Shown here: positions 10,571 to 21,389 of the stretch, in pieces | How positions within the stretch are numbered: the stretch's first letter is position 1 | How the letters are laid out: each line of letters starts with the position of its first letter | Source of the DNA: Babylonia areolata | Lineage: Eukaryota; Mollusca; Gastropoda; Neogastropoda; Buccinidae | Direction of reading: 5' to 3' | NCBI RefSeq assembly: GCF_041734735.1 | Contig: NC_134887.1 | Span: forward strand, 28,017,792 to 28,081,791 | Length of the DNA stretch: 64,000 bases | Program-made: the position numbers and the translations under genes | The notes under the pieces: generated by a model | What the model was told of the DNA's origin: nothing | Database searches by the model: none | Seen by the model: only the letters and a program-made list of their open reading frames with translations

Positions 10571-11441
10571 GTTTATACATCACATTTCTCTAAGTGAATT
10601 CAGACTCAATGCTCTGTCAATCACCAGTTCACACGCAGCTACACCTGAAAATGACTAACCACACTCAATGGTACAAAACACATAACAAGACGATATATCA
10701 TCAAACAGTAACGTAAATGGCATGCGCCAGTTCATCAGTCTGATCAGATTCCGGCGTGTATGTATATGTTTACGTGTATATCATTCTGATATAATCATGT
10801 GCGCGCAAATGTGTGTATGTGTGGGTTTTTTGTTTTGCTTTGTTTTTTGTGTGTATAATTCATTTAATGTACTCTATTATTATTTCTTTTTAATAATAAT
10901 TTTGATATATCGTGATGTTATTATTCTTTCAGTTTTTTGTATAAATATTTCGATGTGTGTATGTTTTTTAATGTTAAACGGGATTTAAAAAAAAAAAACA
11001 ACTTTATAAAATAAAAACAAAACAAAACAGGAAATGCCCATCAACAGAACTGCCCCGTCTCCAGCCAACACAAATTTTGTTTCGAGAAATGCTCATTACT
11101 GATGGTGAGCATCAATAAGATTTGATTAATTCACTCACCCAATCTACCCCACCTCTTTCACCGTAGGCGTTTTCGGTTTTGTGTTGTGCAGCAGGAAATA
11201 CGCTTGAAGGCTTTGCCTCTTGTTTATACCTACTTTTATATATAATTTTTTGTGTGATGTATGCTTATTTTTGTAATCAGCTTCTCTCCTATGATCCTCT
11301 GGCACAAAATTGACGGTACGGTGAATGTGAGGTTTATCCAATGCCTTCGTGCATGAAAATTGTTCAACACGGGCAACAATACCATGTATATAATATGATT
11401 AATGCTGGTTTCCTATTTGAAGAATGCAATGTCTGTTTCAG

Positions 11442-11501
11442 GATATGGTTGCAACCCATTTCTCTACGACAGCATCACTGTCAAAGAAACCACTGTCGCC
11501 G
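11442..11501 (+). pseudogene. Cadherin copy A, exon 2
   Basis: Acceptor TGTCTGTTTCAG, then a 60-base exon (phase 1 in, phase 1 out) reading YGCNPFLYDSITVKETTVA, then donor GTATGTTC. It differs from copy B exon 2 at about 7 of 60 bases. The frame and both splice sites are intact. Confidence 0.85.
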
Positions 11502-11659
11502 GTATGTTCAGGCACTAACAGACTGAACCCTGGACAGTAAGTAGAGAATCACCGCACAGCCTGTTTGATCTGTGATGCTACCCTCCCAGCCACAGCAACA
11601 AATGTATTAGAGGTAAACTGTGTAATGTCCTGCATGCACTGAGTCACAGTAATCACAGC

Positions 11660-12780
11660 TTCTTCTTCTGCGTTCCCCGTGATCATGGTCTCAGACTTGC
11701 AGTCCTATGCTGGAAATGAAGGTGGTGGTCTTGATGAGGTCTTCTTTGGTGCCCAAGAGCTTTTCTGCCAGTGTAGCTCCATAGGGCCACTGCTGCGTCC
11801 GTGCATCTTGATACAGGGGGCAGGACTGCAGGATGTGCTCCGGGGTTTGTGGGCCTGTCTTACACGGGCAGTCAGGAGTGTGTGACAGCTTTATTCGGTA
11901 CATGTGGTCTCGCAGGCGGCAGTGCTCCGTGCGTAGTCGGAATATGATTGTCTGCTGGAATCGCTGCAGGTGAGGCATCTGGTCATCAGGTGGATGGTTA
12001 TGTTGTTGCTGGAATGTGTTTTTGAATTTTCGTTTGACCAGAGTTTTTGCCTCCCTGTATGAGACTGGCTGGTTTGTCTGCTCCAGCCTGCTGCCAGACA
12101 TGGCCAGTCTGTCCGCCTCCTCGTTTCCTGCCAGACCACAGTGGGCAGGGATCCAATGGACAGCGACGTGTGTGTGTAGCGAGATATCGCCAAGCAGGCG
12201 CTGTGTGTCCCTTTCCAACTGCTCACTGGCTGACTGCAATTTTTGGATGGCTGATCTGCAGTCTGTCAGAAAGACGACGTGTTCAGGCGGGTGTTGGTCT
12301 GCTTTGATCAGTCTGGCAGCTTCTCTCAGAGCAGTAAGTTAGGCCCGGTAGTTTGACGAGCGTCCACCCGCAGGCAGAGAGTGTGTGGAGGTGTGGCCAT
12401 CTGGGTGACTGATGAAGATTCCACTTCCTCCATTCTTAATGGCTGCATCAGCAGATCCATCAGTGTAGATGCGAGTCCACACTGAGGCGTTGTACTTTGC
12501 GTGCAGCATCTCCAGCGTGAGGGTCTTCAGCATGTAGTCTGGCTGGTCTCCCTTGCTGGTCACTCCTGGCACGTCTGTAGCGTAGAACACGCCGTCCTGC
12601 TGAAGATTCCATTCTTCGGCATCCTGGAGAGGCTCTCGTTCTTCAGGGGTGCTGGGGAGGATGTCGCTGTGGGTTCTCAGCAGTTCTTTTGCCAGGTGGT
12701 TGAAGCTGCTTCTCTTCAGTCTATTTTTGGTTAGTTCTTGCAGCTGTTGGTGGGCTGGGTGTGAGGGAAGTCTTTGGAGT
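11660..12780 (-). mobile_element. 5'-truncated LINE with RNase H, flanked by 12-bp target duplication
   Basis: On the minus strand, 12590-12339 and 12239-11691 encode an RNase H domain (IYTDGSA near its start, WIPAHCGLAGNEEADRLA later) and a C-terminal Cys-rich knuckle (CPCKTG, HILQSCP). This is the layout of I/Jockey-group LINEs that carry their own RNase H. The 3' end is GAACGCAGAAGAAGA. The target duplication AGTAATCACAGC stands at 11648-11659 and 12781-12792 and is single in copy B (about 30189). The insertion therefore postdates the segmental duplication. One frame break separates the two pieces. Confidence 0.85.
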
Positions 12781-12937
12781 AGTAATCACAGCAAAATACC
12801 ACCAAAGTCATTTGGATTTAGCAGTGTGGGGTCACCTCTAGTGCGTGGCTGAACTTCCGCAAAATTGTAGCCTGTCGACAGTAGCCGTAGTGACACGAGT
12901 TTAGGATTTGGCTGTGTACGGAAGAGCCGAATGGAGA

Positions 12938-12938
12938 A

Positions 12939-12993
<55 letters not shown>
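12938..12993. repeat. (GT)n microsatellite
   Basis: About 28 GT units in intron 2 of copy A; copy B has only a short, interrupted tract at the matching place. Confidence 0.9.
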
Positions 12994-12997
<4 letters not shown>

Positions 12998-13298
12998 TGT
13001 GACAATAAGAAAAGAATGCAGACGACCATAATTATTATAATCATTGTTGTCCTTATCATCGTCGTCCTCATCTCGTCATCTTCATTGTTGCCGATGTCAA
13101 CAAAACCTCCACAGTAGTCACTAATATAATTATCGTCTCCGTCATTGCTTCCTCATCGTGGATATCTATATTGCTCTCATTGTCATCATCATCGTCACCA
13201 CAAATAGATCATTGATGTTGTTCTCATCATCTTTATCGTCGTCATCATCACCATCATAATCGTCGTCGTTCTCCTCATATGATGTCTGAGCTATCCAG

Positions 13299-13525
13299 GG
13301 ACTCAACTGCTGCTACTGAACATATCGGGGGAAGAGCAGTGGCGAATCTCGTACCGGCCAACCGCGTATTCCCGTAGCGACCAGCTGCGTGACTACTACA
13401 GGGGTGTATTCCGTTTGGTTCCCGCCTACAACAATGACTCAAACAAATGTCGGGTGCAGGCTGGTAGCACCCACTGCAAGCTTGTGCTGGCCAAACCCCT
13501 GGATGCAGAAGTCATCTTTCAGCTG
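13299..13525 (+). pseudogene. Cadherin copy A, exon 3
   Basis: Acceptor CTATCCAG, 227-base exon, donor GTAAGA; phase 1 in, phase 0 out. It encodes TQLLLLNISGEEQWRISYRP and onward through RLVPAYNNDSNKC, THCKLVLAKPLDAE and IFQL. The 3' two thirds nearly match copy B, while the first ~30 residues differ strongly. The frame is open throughout. Confidence 0.85.
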
Positions 13526-14771
13526 GTAAGACAGGAAACTTGTCTGCATTAGAAAAAATCTCAAAATATCAAACCTCTCCTGAACTTCTTTCTCATAAAC
13601 ACTTTGTTAACTGTAGCTCTGTGTGATGTTTTGCGTGACTCAGTTGTTTTAATGATATTCCTGGCGTCTACACACTCCATAATCTGGCCAGAGGGGGAAA
13701 AGAGTGGACATAGCACAGACAGCACTGGTCAGTCAGTATTGACTGAAGATATGCTGCACATGCCTGTCGTATGATTAAGAGTTGTTTGCGGAAATGGTGG
13801 TAACTTCACACATACTGATTATGTCATGGATACTAGCAAGCACATTTCATATCTCCCTCACATTGAAAGACTTTCATACAGTACCAAGGGGGCATAATGG
13901 CTGTCGGGATAACAGTTTCTGACTGAATGCAGTCTTCCCTGATAAGAGTATATTGCTATTTTCTCATCATACAGAAACATCAAAGGATTTCAAAAAACTT
14001 TGTCTCACTTGCACAAGGGGATCAGTTTATGGCATGAGAAATAAGTGCAGATTCAGAAAACTAATAACAGACGTAGCAACGGTTAGTTCGAGAAAGAGAA
14101 TCTCAACAATTGAAAGATAAGCATAAGATTGCTTATCATATTCATAACCTCGGAAAATACTTTGTTGACACCAAATCTGGCTTAAAATGGGAACATAAAT
14201 TAGTTCTTTCCACGCAGTCTGATCAGAATGAACATGCAATTCTGTGAAGGGCTAAAAAAAAAAAAGAATCCAAAAATGTTTTCAGAGTCACTTTACTGTT
14301 ACATTTTTATTTCTTTATCGGAGCTTCTTCTGATTAGTATGGACGTTAACTTGGTGAATCCATCTGTGATATTGTGCAAAGAGATGGGATGTCAATCTGA
14401 ATGTACAGTGTGAATTCTTATTGATAAAACTCACTCATCTAAAAACATTAATTTTAAAATATTGTCTCTAATTTTAAAATATTGTCTCAAGGCATAGAAA
14501 GGCTATAGTGTTTAGCCCTCAGTGTCTTACACCACATTCTACACTCGCCCAAGTGGCCTTAAGTTGGAAAATGCTCAAGCATAGCCACTTTCATTCATCG
14601 CATTCATAGTTTGCGTGAACACATTACTGAATTAAAAGAGGCCGTTATTTGTTTTTCAGAGACTGGTTTCTGCAAAGGCTTTGTCAGTTACTGCATAATG
14701 TCTGCGAGCAACGATCGAAATCAGCAGACTGACATAACAACAACAACAACAACAACAACAACACACACTCA

Positions 14772-14826
<55 letters not shown>

Positions 14827-15289
14827 TGCAAACACGTTTGGGTTTTCACTCTTACTGCGCCTGGGTCTGTCAACAAAATTTTCCGGTTCTTCCAGTGTCA
14901 AGAAGATAGTGCGATCGCAAAAACAGCCATTTGACTAGAACAGACATATTTTTTTTTTATAATTGTGCCAAAGCTATAGTGCTAAGCGAGGTTTGAGAAG
15001 ACTTGGATATTACATTTTGTGATATTACATTGGACATTACATTGATGAGTGACGTAGGAAACACGACAGGATTGCAATGCTCGGAATTGTAGAATCTTGC
15101 GTTCAACAAATTCTTGTTAAGGAAGTTTTCTTACTTCATTGTGTGTATCACACCAGAAAATGTATTTGTTGAAGTTGGAAAGTGGTGATGAAGACAAGGA
15201 ACGTTTTAACTGACAGGTTTTACATTGTGAAAATAAAACATTGAAATGCCTGTTGATGTAGGTTCTTTGCGAAATCGGAATTATGTGAC
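13526..15289 (+). other. Intron 3 of copy A; (CAA)n(CA)n at 14733-14824
   Basis: Non-coding and collinear with 30856-32370 of copy B. Apart from the microsatellite I see no element in it. A short motif around 14155-14190 recurs inverted near 43550-43590, pointing to an unnamed interspersed repeat. Confidence 0.6.
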
Positions 15290-16190
15290 CAGCAAAATGC
15301 CAACCCAACAAACAAGGACTCACCCTTGAAGAAGTGATAGGAGAAATTCCTCTTCGCCCATTAGCAATCACGGATCAAGTACGCCATGGAGCGAGACAAG
15401 GACACAGTGATAATATGGTTGACATCGCCCTTACATGTTACACAATCCAAAACGGAAATGAGTGTGGAGCCGCTTCAAATTCAAGACACTAATAATCTGT
15501 TTGTAGTTTTAGGACTTCAAAAGCCATAAAAAGTGCAGTATCGAGCTCAATAATCTATTTACGTTTAAAAAACAGAGAAACAAATATGAGTGGAAAATTA
15601 AGTGGAAGTCAGAAATCTGCAGTGAGGCTCAAACAAATTATTCACCCCCAATGGTGGACTGCCAGCACAGAGACAGCCTGGATACAAAAAGGCGTACTGC
15701 TGTCAGACTGTGGCAAAATCGTTGTCCTGGCCAAAACTTCAACATAAAAAGAAGCACTTCATGTTCACAAAGAAGAAATATATGGATAAATCAAACCAGA
15801 AATCTAATGCAGAATGGACTCGATAGCGACATCATAAATTGACGCGATCTGAATAAGTTCTAGCAAACTATAAGAAGGTTCTGCCCCCTCTGTCCCAAAC
15901 AAAGTTTGCTATCAAGAGCTTTGTGAATGAGAGAAACAAACTATTAAGTATCTGTCAAACCAGTTTTCATTATGGAAATATACAAGAGGACTGGACACAC
16001 AGCTTCTTTAAACCCATAGCAAACCAAGAAAGGATCATTGTCAGGAAAGTGGCCGTCGCGTTCGGCCAATGGGTAGAACTGATACAGAAGTAAAACACCT
16101 AATAGAAGCAAACCAGGAAAGAACAGGATTTCATCATATATACAGATGGTTCGCCCACGCTTTCTCGCAATCTCACGCTTTCATTCACTT
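15290..16190 (+). mobile_element. Very old LINE relic shared by both duplication copies
   Basis: Degenerate translation shows scattered LINE pieces, such as a WWTA..ETAW motif that follows the endonuclease domain, and an RNase-H-like IYRW(F) region near 16138. The same relic lies at 34970-36680, so it was in place before the duplication. Confidence 0.45.
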
Positions 16191-16264
16191 TGAGAGAAAT
16201 CGTCTTGTTTCGGCTTGGTATTGCCTGTCCCTGATTCCGGAGGCAGGTTGTGACAGTGTATATG

Positions 16265-16273
16265 TGCGCGCGC

Positions 16274-16304
<31 letters not shown>

Positions 16305-16312
16305 TGTGTGTG
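16265..16312. repeat. (CG)n(TG)n microsatellite
   Basis: CG units then TG units, ending eight bases before the acceptor AG of the damaged exon 4. Further CA tracts lie at 16434-16483 and 16636-16670. Confidence 0.9.
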
Positions 16313-16322
16313 CTTCATGCAG

Positions 16323-16362
16323 GCAAGTAACGACAGCAAGTACCTCAGCGAAATTTGACATT
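16323..16362 (+). pseudogene. Cadherin copy A, shortened exon 4
   Basis: Acceptor CATGCAG, then ASNDSKYLSEI followed by a stop, and a GTAAGT donor. It aligns with exon 4 of the intact gene (37469-37540) but is 32 bases shorter, which also breaks the frame. Confidence 0.75.
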
Positions 16363-16433
16363 GTAAGTGTACAATTGCCATATGTATTTTACCTCTACTC
16401 ACCGCACCCCTGTCCTGTTTCTCATCTCATACG

Positions 16434-16485
<52 letters not shown>

Positions 16486-16633
16486 CATGCATACATGCAT
16501 ACATATCCATCAACACACTTGTATACATACATACATACATACATACACACATACGCAAACTAAAACACAAACATGGACATGTGTGTGTACACACCCATAG
16601 CCACAGCTACTTCTCCGCCCATCCACCCCTTTC

Positions 16634-16672
<39 letters not shown>

Positions 16673-16799
16673 CGAACACAAAGCAAAAACAAAACAAACA
16701 AAAAAACGAAACAAACAAAAAACCCCGATTTACTGTATCTAACCAGTTATTCACAGATACCCTGATAATGGAAATAAGAAAAAAAAGCAATGGAATATA

Positions 16800-18835
16800 G
16801 CTCTAGAAATAACAAAGTGGATGCACAAGCAGAAAAAAACCAAACACTATGGGGTACCACAAGGTTCCGTCCTGGGACCTGAACTCTTTACAATGTACAC
16901 ACAACGTGTATCTCACTATCATCTGTTTGCTTATCTGTGTGTCACCTTTTGAAGAAATCTAGTCTTGATCCCGAAAACCTGAAAAACTATAGACCAGTAT
17001 CAAACCTCCAATTTCTGTCTAAATTTTTAGAACGTATTGTGCTTGGCCAGCTTATGAAACACCTTGAGATCCACAGTCTCCTGGAGCCATTTTAGTCAGC
17101 GTACAGAAAGGGACACAGCACGGAAACGGCCTTATTACGTGTTGTCAGTGACCTATTGCTAGCATCTGATGCAGGCAAGGTATCCATTCTGTCACTGCTG
17201 GACCTTTCTGCAGCATTTGACACGATAGATCATGACATTATGGTCAGAAGGTTGAGTGCTGTGTTCGGACTCAATGGTACTGTTCTGAAATGGTTTCATT
17301 CCTACTTATCAGGTCGCACACACTCTGTCCTTGTAAATGGAAACCAGTCTGTTCCGTCTGTGCTCAGATATGGGGTACCACAAGGTTCCGTCCTGGGACC
17401 TGTACTCTTTACAGTGTACGCACAACGTCTAAGTTTGATCATCCAACAATCTGTATCTCACTATCACCTGTTTGCTGACGATTTTCAACTGCTTGATTCT
17501 ACTATTCCCTCTGAAATTCCATGTGTAGCTGTTAAATTTAAAACTGATATAGAAAATATAGCAAAGTGGATGAAACAACACAAACTAAAAATGAATGATG
17601 ACAAAACAGAACTCATGTTGACTGGTAATAAAAATAAGCTCAAGCAGATAAATACAACGTCTATCATAGTACTATAGTATCATTTGTTCTGGCATAGAAA
17701 TTTCTTTTTCTGGTTTTGTCCGCAATCTTGGTTTATACCTCGATTCATCCCTCACGATGGAAACCCATGTGAACCACCTGTGTAAAGTTCTTTACTTTCA
17801 GCTTCGTAAGATTCGTAAAATCCGCCCCTTCCTGTCTGTTGATGCCGCCAACAAACTTGGTGTTGCCTTTATTTTATTCCGCCTAGATTATTGTAATTCT
17901 CTCTTAGCTGGCCTTCCCAATGATAAACTCTACAAGCTCCAAAAATGCAGAATAGTGCAGCTCGACTCATCCTTAAAAAGTCGATGAGAGAGAGCGCTAC
18001 TGCTCTTCTACGGACACTTCATTGGTTGCTTGTTCAAGCCAGAATTGAATATAAAGTTGCCTGTCTATGCTTTCAGTGCCTGAATTGTGATACCACACCC
18101 TCATATCTTTCTGAGCTTGTTAACCCTTACTTGCCAAACAGAACGTTGAGATCTCTTGATTCCTCCCAGCTAACTGTTCCCTGATACTTCCTTAACTCCC
18201 GTGGAAAGAGGTCATTTTCCGTCTTCGGCCCAACAACTTGGAATTCTCTACCTATTGCTCTCAGACAAACAACTCATCTATCTACCTTTAAAGCAAGTCT
18301 TAAAACTTATCTCTTTAGAAATACTTGTCATAACTAACTCAAATAGTGCTGTTTCCCAGGCCCATGGCAATGTGAGTGTGTGTGTGATGGGAGAGTAGAG
18401 AGAATAGGGGTGGGTAGATGGATGGTGGTGGTGTGGTTCGAAAGGGAGAATGACCCGATTTACCCCTTTTACCTTTTCTATCCAAAATTTTATTTTACAA
18501 TTTTTACAAAATCTGTGGCATGCAGATTACAATTATGTTCCTTTTTACATGTATGTATTTTAAGTGAAAATGGCTGTCATCTCAGTCGTTTAATTATGTG
18601 TGTGTCTGTGCGTGTGCGTTAGTGTGTGTGAGTGTTGGAGGGTAAAAGTTGTAGTATTGATATTATGTTACTTTGTGAGTTTTATGCATTGTGTTTTTAT
18701 ATTAATGATTCTGTTTTATATTTCTGCTACTTTTTATATGCTTTCTTGTTTCACTTTAGGTACTGGATTGTAAAGTGCTTAAAGCTTGCTTATGCTTGTA
18801 TTATAGTGCTACCTAAAAATATGATATTATTATTA
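16800..18835 (+). mobile_element. CR1/L2-like LINE (family D), rearranged
   Basis: From 16950 the translation follows a reverse transcriptase: NYRPVSNLQFLSKFLERI, DLSAAFDTIDHD at about 17205-17235, YGVPQGSVLGP at 17372-17404, and FADD near 17470. A frame break near 17675 separates this from the C-terminal part (17757-18184, KIRPFLSVDAANKLGV, LDYCNSLLAGLP). Just upstream, 16840-16945 repeats the YGVPQGSVLGP stretch, as if a second, internally deleted copy were joined in front. The 3' end is near 18835 with TTA repeats. It occupies the place where middle exons of cadherin copy A are missing. Confidence 0.8.
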
Positions 18836-18909
18836 TGTTGGATTCAGTGGGTTTTCATTTATGGAAGTAAAAAAACAACCCTCTCAATTGAACTAAATAA
18901 ATAATTCAC

Positions 18910-19198
18910 TTGCAGTAGCGTTAATTAATTGTAAGGGTCTCAACAGTACACAAAAAGAAGAGATGCTTTTCATTATTTGAAAAGCAAGGCCTTTTCTGTC
19001 AACTTTTTACAGGATACCCACTTTGAGGAAAAAATGGAACATTATATTATATCAGAATCGGGATATCAGGGTTATTTCTCAAGTTGTGTTTCTAATTCTA
19101 GAGGCGTAGCTGTTCTTTTCAATAATAATTTTGAGTTCAAAGTTAAACGGGTCTTAAAAGAAAATAACGGGAATTGTATTATAGTGCTTATTGAATTG
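18910..19198 (+). mobile_element. LINE endonuclease-domain fragment
   Basis: With one frame change the translation runs VALINCKGLN, then DTHFEEKMEHYIISESGY, then SNSRGVAVLFNNNFEF, the N-terminal half of an apurinic-type LINE endonuclease. It is cut at 19198, where an unrelated LINE begins. Confidence 0.75.
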
Positions 19199-20145
19199 CG
19201 CCCCAAAGACTTCTGTCCACTGATTCTGTTCCCACTTCGGTTAAATTGGATAACTGCCTCATTCAGACGTCTACGACCGTGCGCAACCTGGGTATCATAT
19301 TTGATCAGACACTGTCGTTTCACCGTCATGTTTCCTCTGTATGCCGTGCGTGCTACTTGGAGCTCCGTCGCACTGGTTACGTTCGTCATCTTCCTTCTGA
19401 AGAGGCCACCAAAACTCTCGTTTCTGCTTTTGTTCTCTTAAGACTGGATTATTGTAATTTTCTCCTTGCTGGCTGTCCTCAGAATCTTCTCGTTCGACTT
19501 CAAAAGGTGCAGAACAATGCTGCTCGTCTAGTCGTGAGACGCTCTAAATCTGCCCATATCACTCCCTTGCTGTGCTCTCTTCATTGGCTCCCTGTCGAGA
19601 AGCGAATTGAATATAAACTGTCTCTGCTGTGCTTTAAATCCCTGAACGGTCTCGCTCCTTCCTATCTAACCGATCTACATCTGTACACTCTATCGCGACA
19701 GTTGTGCTCCTCATCTGACACTCATCTTCTACTATTGGAGTTTAACGACCTATTGGCGTCTACACCCTTAAGGTCAAGTTTGTTCGGTTGGAGTTGATTA
19801 AGTCTTCTCCGTATTCCGGGCTTTAATACCAAGACCGCGGGCCAACGCTCATTCTCTTTCCAGGCCCCGTCCTCGTGGAATAAGCTCCCTCTTTCCCTCC
19901 GCAGCTCGGTTTCTCTGTTCTCTGTTTTCTGTTCGGTTTCGTCAAGTCTCCACTTTCAGCTCTTTCAAGTCTGGCCTTAAAACCCACCTCTTCCCAAAAT
20001 AGCCTCCATTCACTGCCTCTTCCTTGTCTTCAGTTTGTCCAGTTTTAGAGTTATGCATGCATGCGAATGACTGGTGCGAAAGCGCTTTGATTTGTCTCAG
20101 CACAAGATTCAGCGCTATAGAAATACCATTATTATTATTATTAGC

Positions 20146-20150
<5 letters not shown>
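19195..20150 (+). mobile_element. CR1/L2-like LINE, C-terminal part and 3' end (family B)
   Basis: The open frame 19246-19797 encodes the thumb and C-terminal region (VRNLGIIFDQTLSFHRHVSS, LDYCNFLLAGCP, NNAARLVVRRS, LHWLPVEKRIEYKLSLLC). It is followed by a 3' end shared with 21390-21790 and, reversed, 48868-49270: AGCGCTTTGATTTGTCTC, then GCGCTAT, ATACC and TTA repeats. Confidence 0.8.
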
Positions 20151-20182
<32 letters not shown>

Positions 20183-20361
20183 TCATTATTATTATCCTTC
20201 AGATCTTCTCCTTAGACTACTCTTTTCACATCCTGATTGGCATCTCTGTTTCATTCCTCTCCAGTTTGTGTGTCCCTTCGTCGTGTGCGTCTGTTGTGTG
20301 CGTGTCTATCTTCTTCTTTTTCCTCTTCTGATTATCATCATCATTATCACCAGCAGGAGCA

Positions 20362-20395
<34 letters not shown>

Positions 20396-20440
20396 CATCA
20401 TCATCAGTATTATTATTATCACCCTCATCATCAAAATTAT
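20125..20440. repeat. (TTA)n, (TAG)n and (TCA)n tracts
   Basis: TTA at the LINE tail, TAG/GTA at 20143-20180, and TTA at about 20366-20396. The last part is the duplicated intron sequence just before the last exon and matches 52985-53077. Confidence 0.85.
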
Positions 20441-20461
20441 GATATTCTGTCGATCCCGCAG

Positions 20462-20682
20462 CTGAACCGTTCTCCACAGGAGAAACCCAGGAGCTGACCT
20501 CGGAAGTGACAGAGTCGTCTGCAGACCCCTCAACGTTTGAAAATGAGTCTGAAGTGTATTCTGAAAAGGAATACCCCGCAACGTCTGAAAATGAGTCTGA
20601 AGTGGATTATGACAACGAATACCCCGCAACGTCTGAAAATGAGTCTGAAGTGGCTTATGACAACGAATATGACAACGAATAG
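20462..20682 (+). pseudogene. Cadherin copy A, last exon with a three-unit 16-residue repeat
   Basis: Acceptor CGATCCCGCAG, entered in phase 1 as in the intact gene, then FSTGETQELTSEVTESSADPS and three tandem 48-base units of the type TSENESEVDYDNEYPA, ending in TAG at 20680-20682. The intact gene's tail (53078-53223) has one such unit and runs about seven residues further. The first 95 bases differ from copy B at about six sites, five of them in the first 19 bases. The tail is acidic and carries three Tyr-Asp-Asn-Glu motifs. Confidence 0.85.
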
Positions 20683-20739
20683 CCATTTGAACATTTTCCT
20701 TGATCGAAGAGACAGGTGGTGATCAGACCTTCAGTTTGC

Positions 20740-20945
20740 ACTGTCATGAGTGGGAAAGCTAGAAAGGGAGAAATGGAATCAGTAACGACGTTTTCATCAG
20801 AGGAAGCAGACAAACTGAATGCCTTTTATGCACGGTTTGACTGTCACGATTTCAGTGAAATCAGGAAAGAGCTGACTGATTTCCTAACCAAGATCCCCTC
20901 AGATCAACAAGGGGAGGGAATAGCTGTCTCTGAGGTTGACGTTTT
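20740..20945 (+). mobile_element. LINE polyprotein linker fragment
   Basis: The translation ADKLNAFYARFDCHDFSEI resembles the stretch between endonuclease and reverse transcriptase in CR1/L2/Rex-type LINEs. It begins shortly after the last exon of cadherin copy A. 20946-21390 is T-rich with no gene recognised. Confidence 0.6.
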
Positions 20946-21389
20946 TATTTTATTTACATATCTTTTTTTTTTTTTTTACCCTAGCTGCATGCAGGTCACG
21001 GAGCACCCGCTTTTTATTTTTGTGATTTTTTACAGTGTTTCACATGCGTTGTTCATTGGCCAATAAAAAACAACCAACTAACAAACAAAAAATCTTTTTT
21101 TTTTCTTTAAGTTTCTTTTTTCACATATTTTTTTTCATGAATAGTGATTTTCAGTTGTTCCAATAGCACTCAAATAAGTATTGTTATGATATTGGCGACA
21201 AAATCGTAAAATAGAAATATATACTGAATGTATCGATGAAGGAAATAAGAAAATAATCTACAACGGTAGACGCGGAAATGTTGAAGACTAAAACAGAATC
21301 CACCCCCAAATGTGATGGTCCCTCTGCGGGATGCACTGTCCACTGCTTCCTATCAAATCATCACTATCCACATGAAAGAAATATAACAC

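Larger units (their letters stand above)
4690..16670 (+). repeat. Segmental tandem duplication, copy A
   Basis: This stretch is collinear with 26450-37850. Anchors include 5060-5310 with 26740-26995, the 6808 exon with 28213, the 11442 exon with 29999, the 13299 exon with 30632, the 14950-15110 intron with 32190-32320 and the 16323 exon with 37469. The offset swings from about 21.4 kb to 17.3 kb and back to 21.1 kb because different LINEs inserted into each copy. A 3' piece of the same duplication or a related one survives at 20340-20760 (against 52985-53270). 4690-6807 is the non-coding flank in front of exon 1. Confidence 0.85.
6808..20682 (+). pseudogene. Internally deleted upstream copy of the cadherin gene (copy A)
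   Basis: Exons 1-4 and the last exon of the downstream cadherin gene recur here in the same order and strand: 6808-6862, 11442-11501, 13299-13525, 16323-16362 and 20462-20682. Exons 5-12, which encode the rest of the ectodomain and the membrane helix, are not found; the space between 16670 and 20200 is LINE sequence. The start codon position reads ACG, with an in-frame stop just upstream. Exon 4 is 40 instead of 72 bases and its frame meets a stop. Exons 2 and 3 and the last exon keep open frames and splice sites. A full membrane cadherin therefore cannot be made from this locus. It could be a dead duplicate, or its surviving exons could be spliced to something else; sequence alone does not decide. 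Exon 2 is about 88% identical to copy B and the start of the last exon about 94-99%. Confidence 0.85.

Noticed and set aside
20226-20686. Antisense frame with repeated HIRCHNPLQTHFQTLRG units
   Set aside because: It is the reverse strand of the cadherin tail exon; the repeat belongs to the plus-strand coding units.
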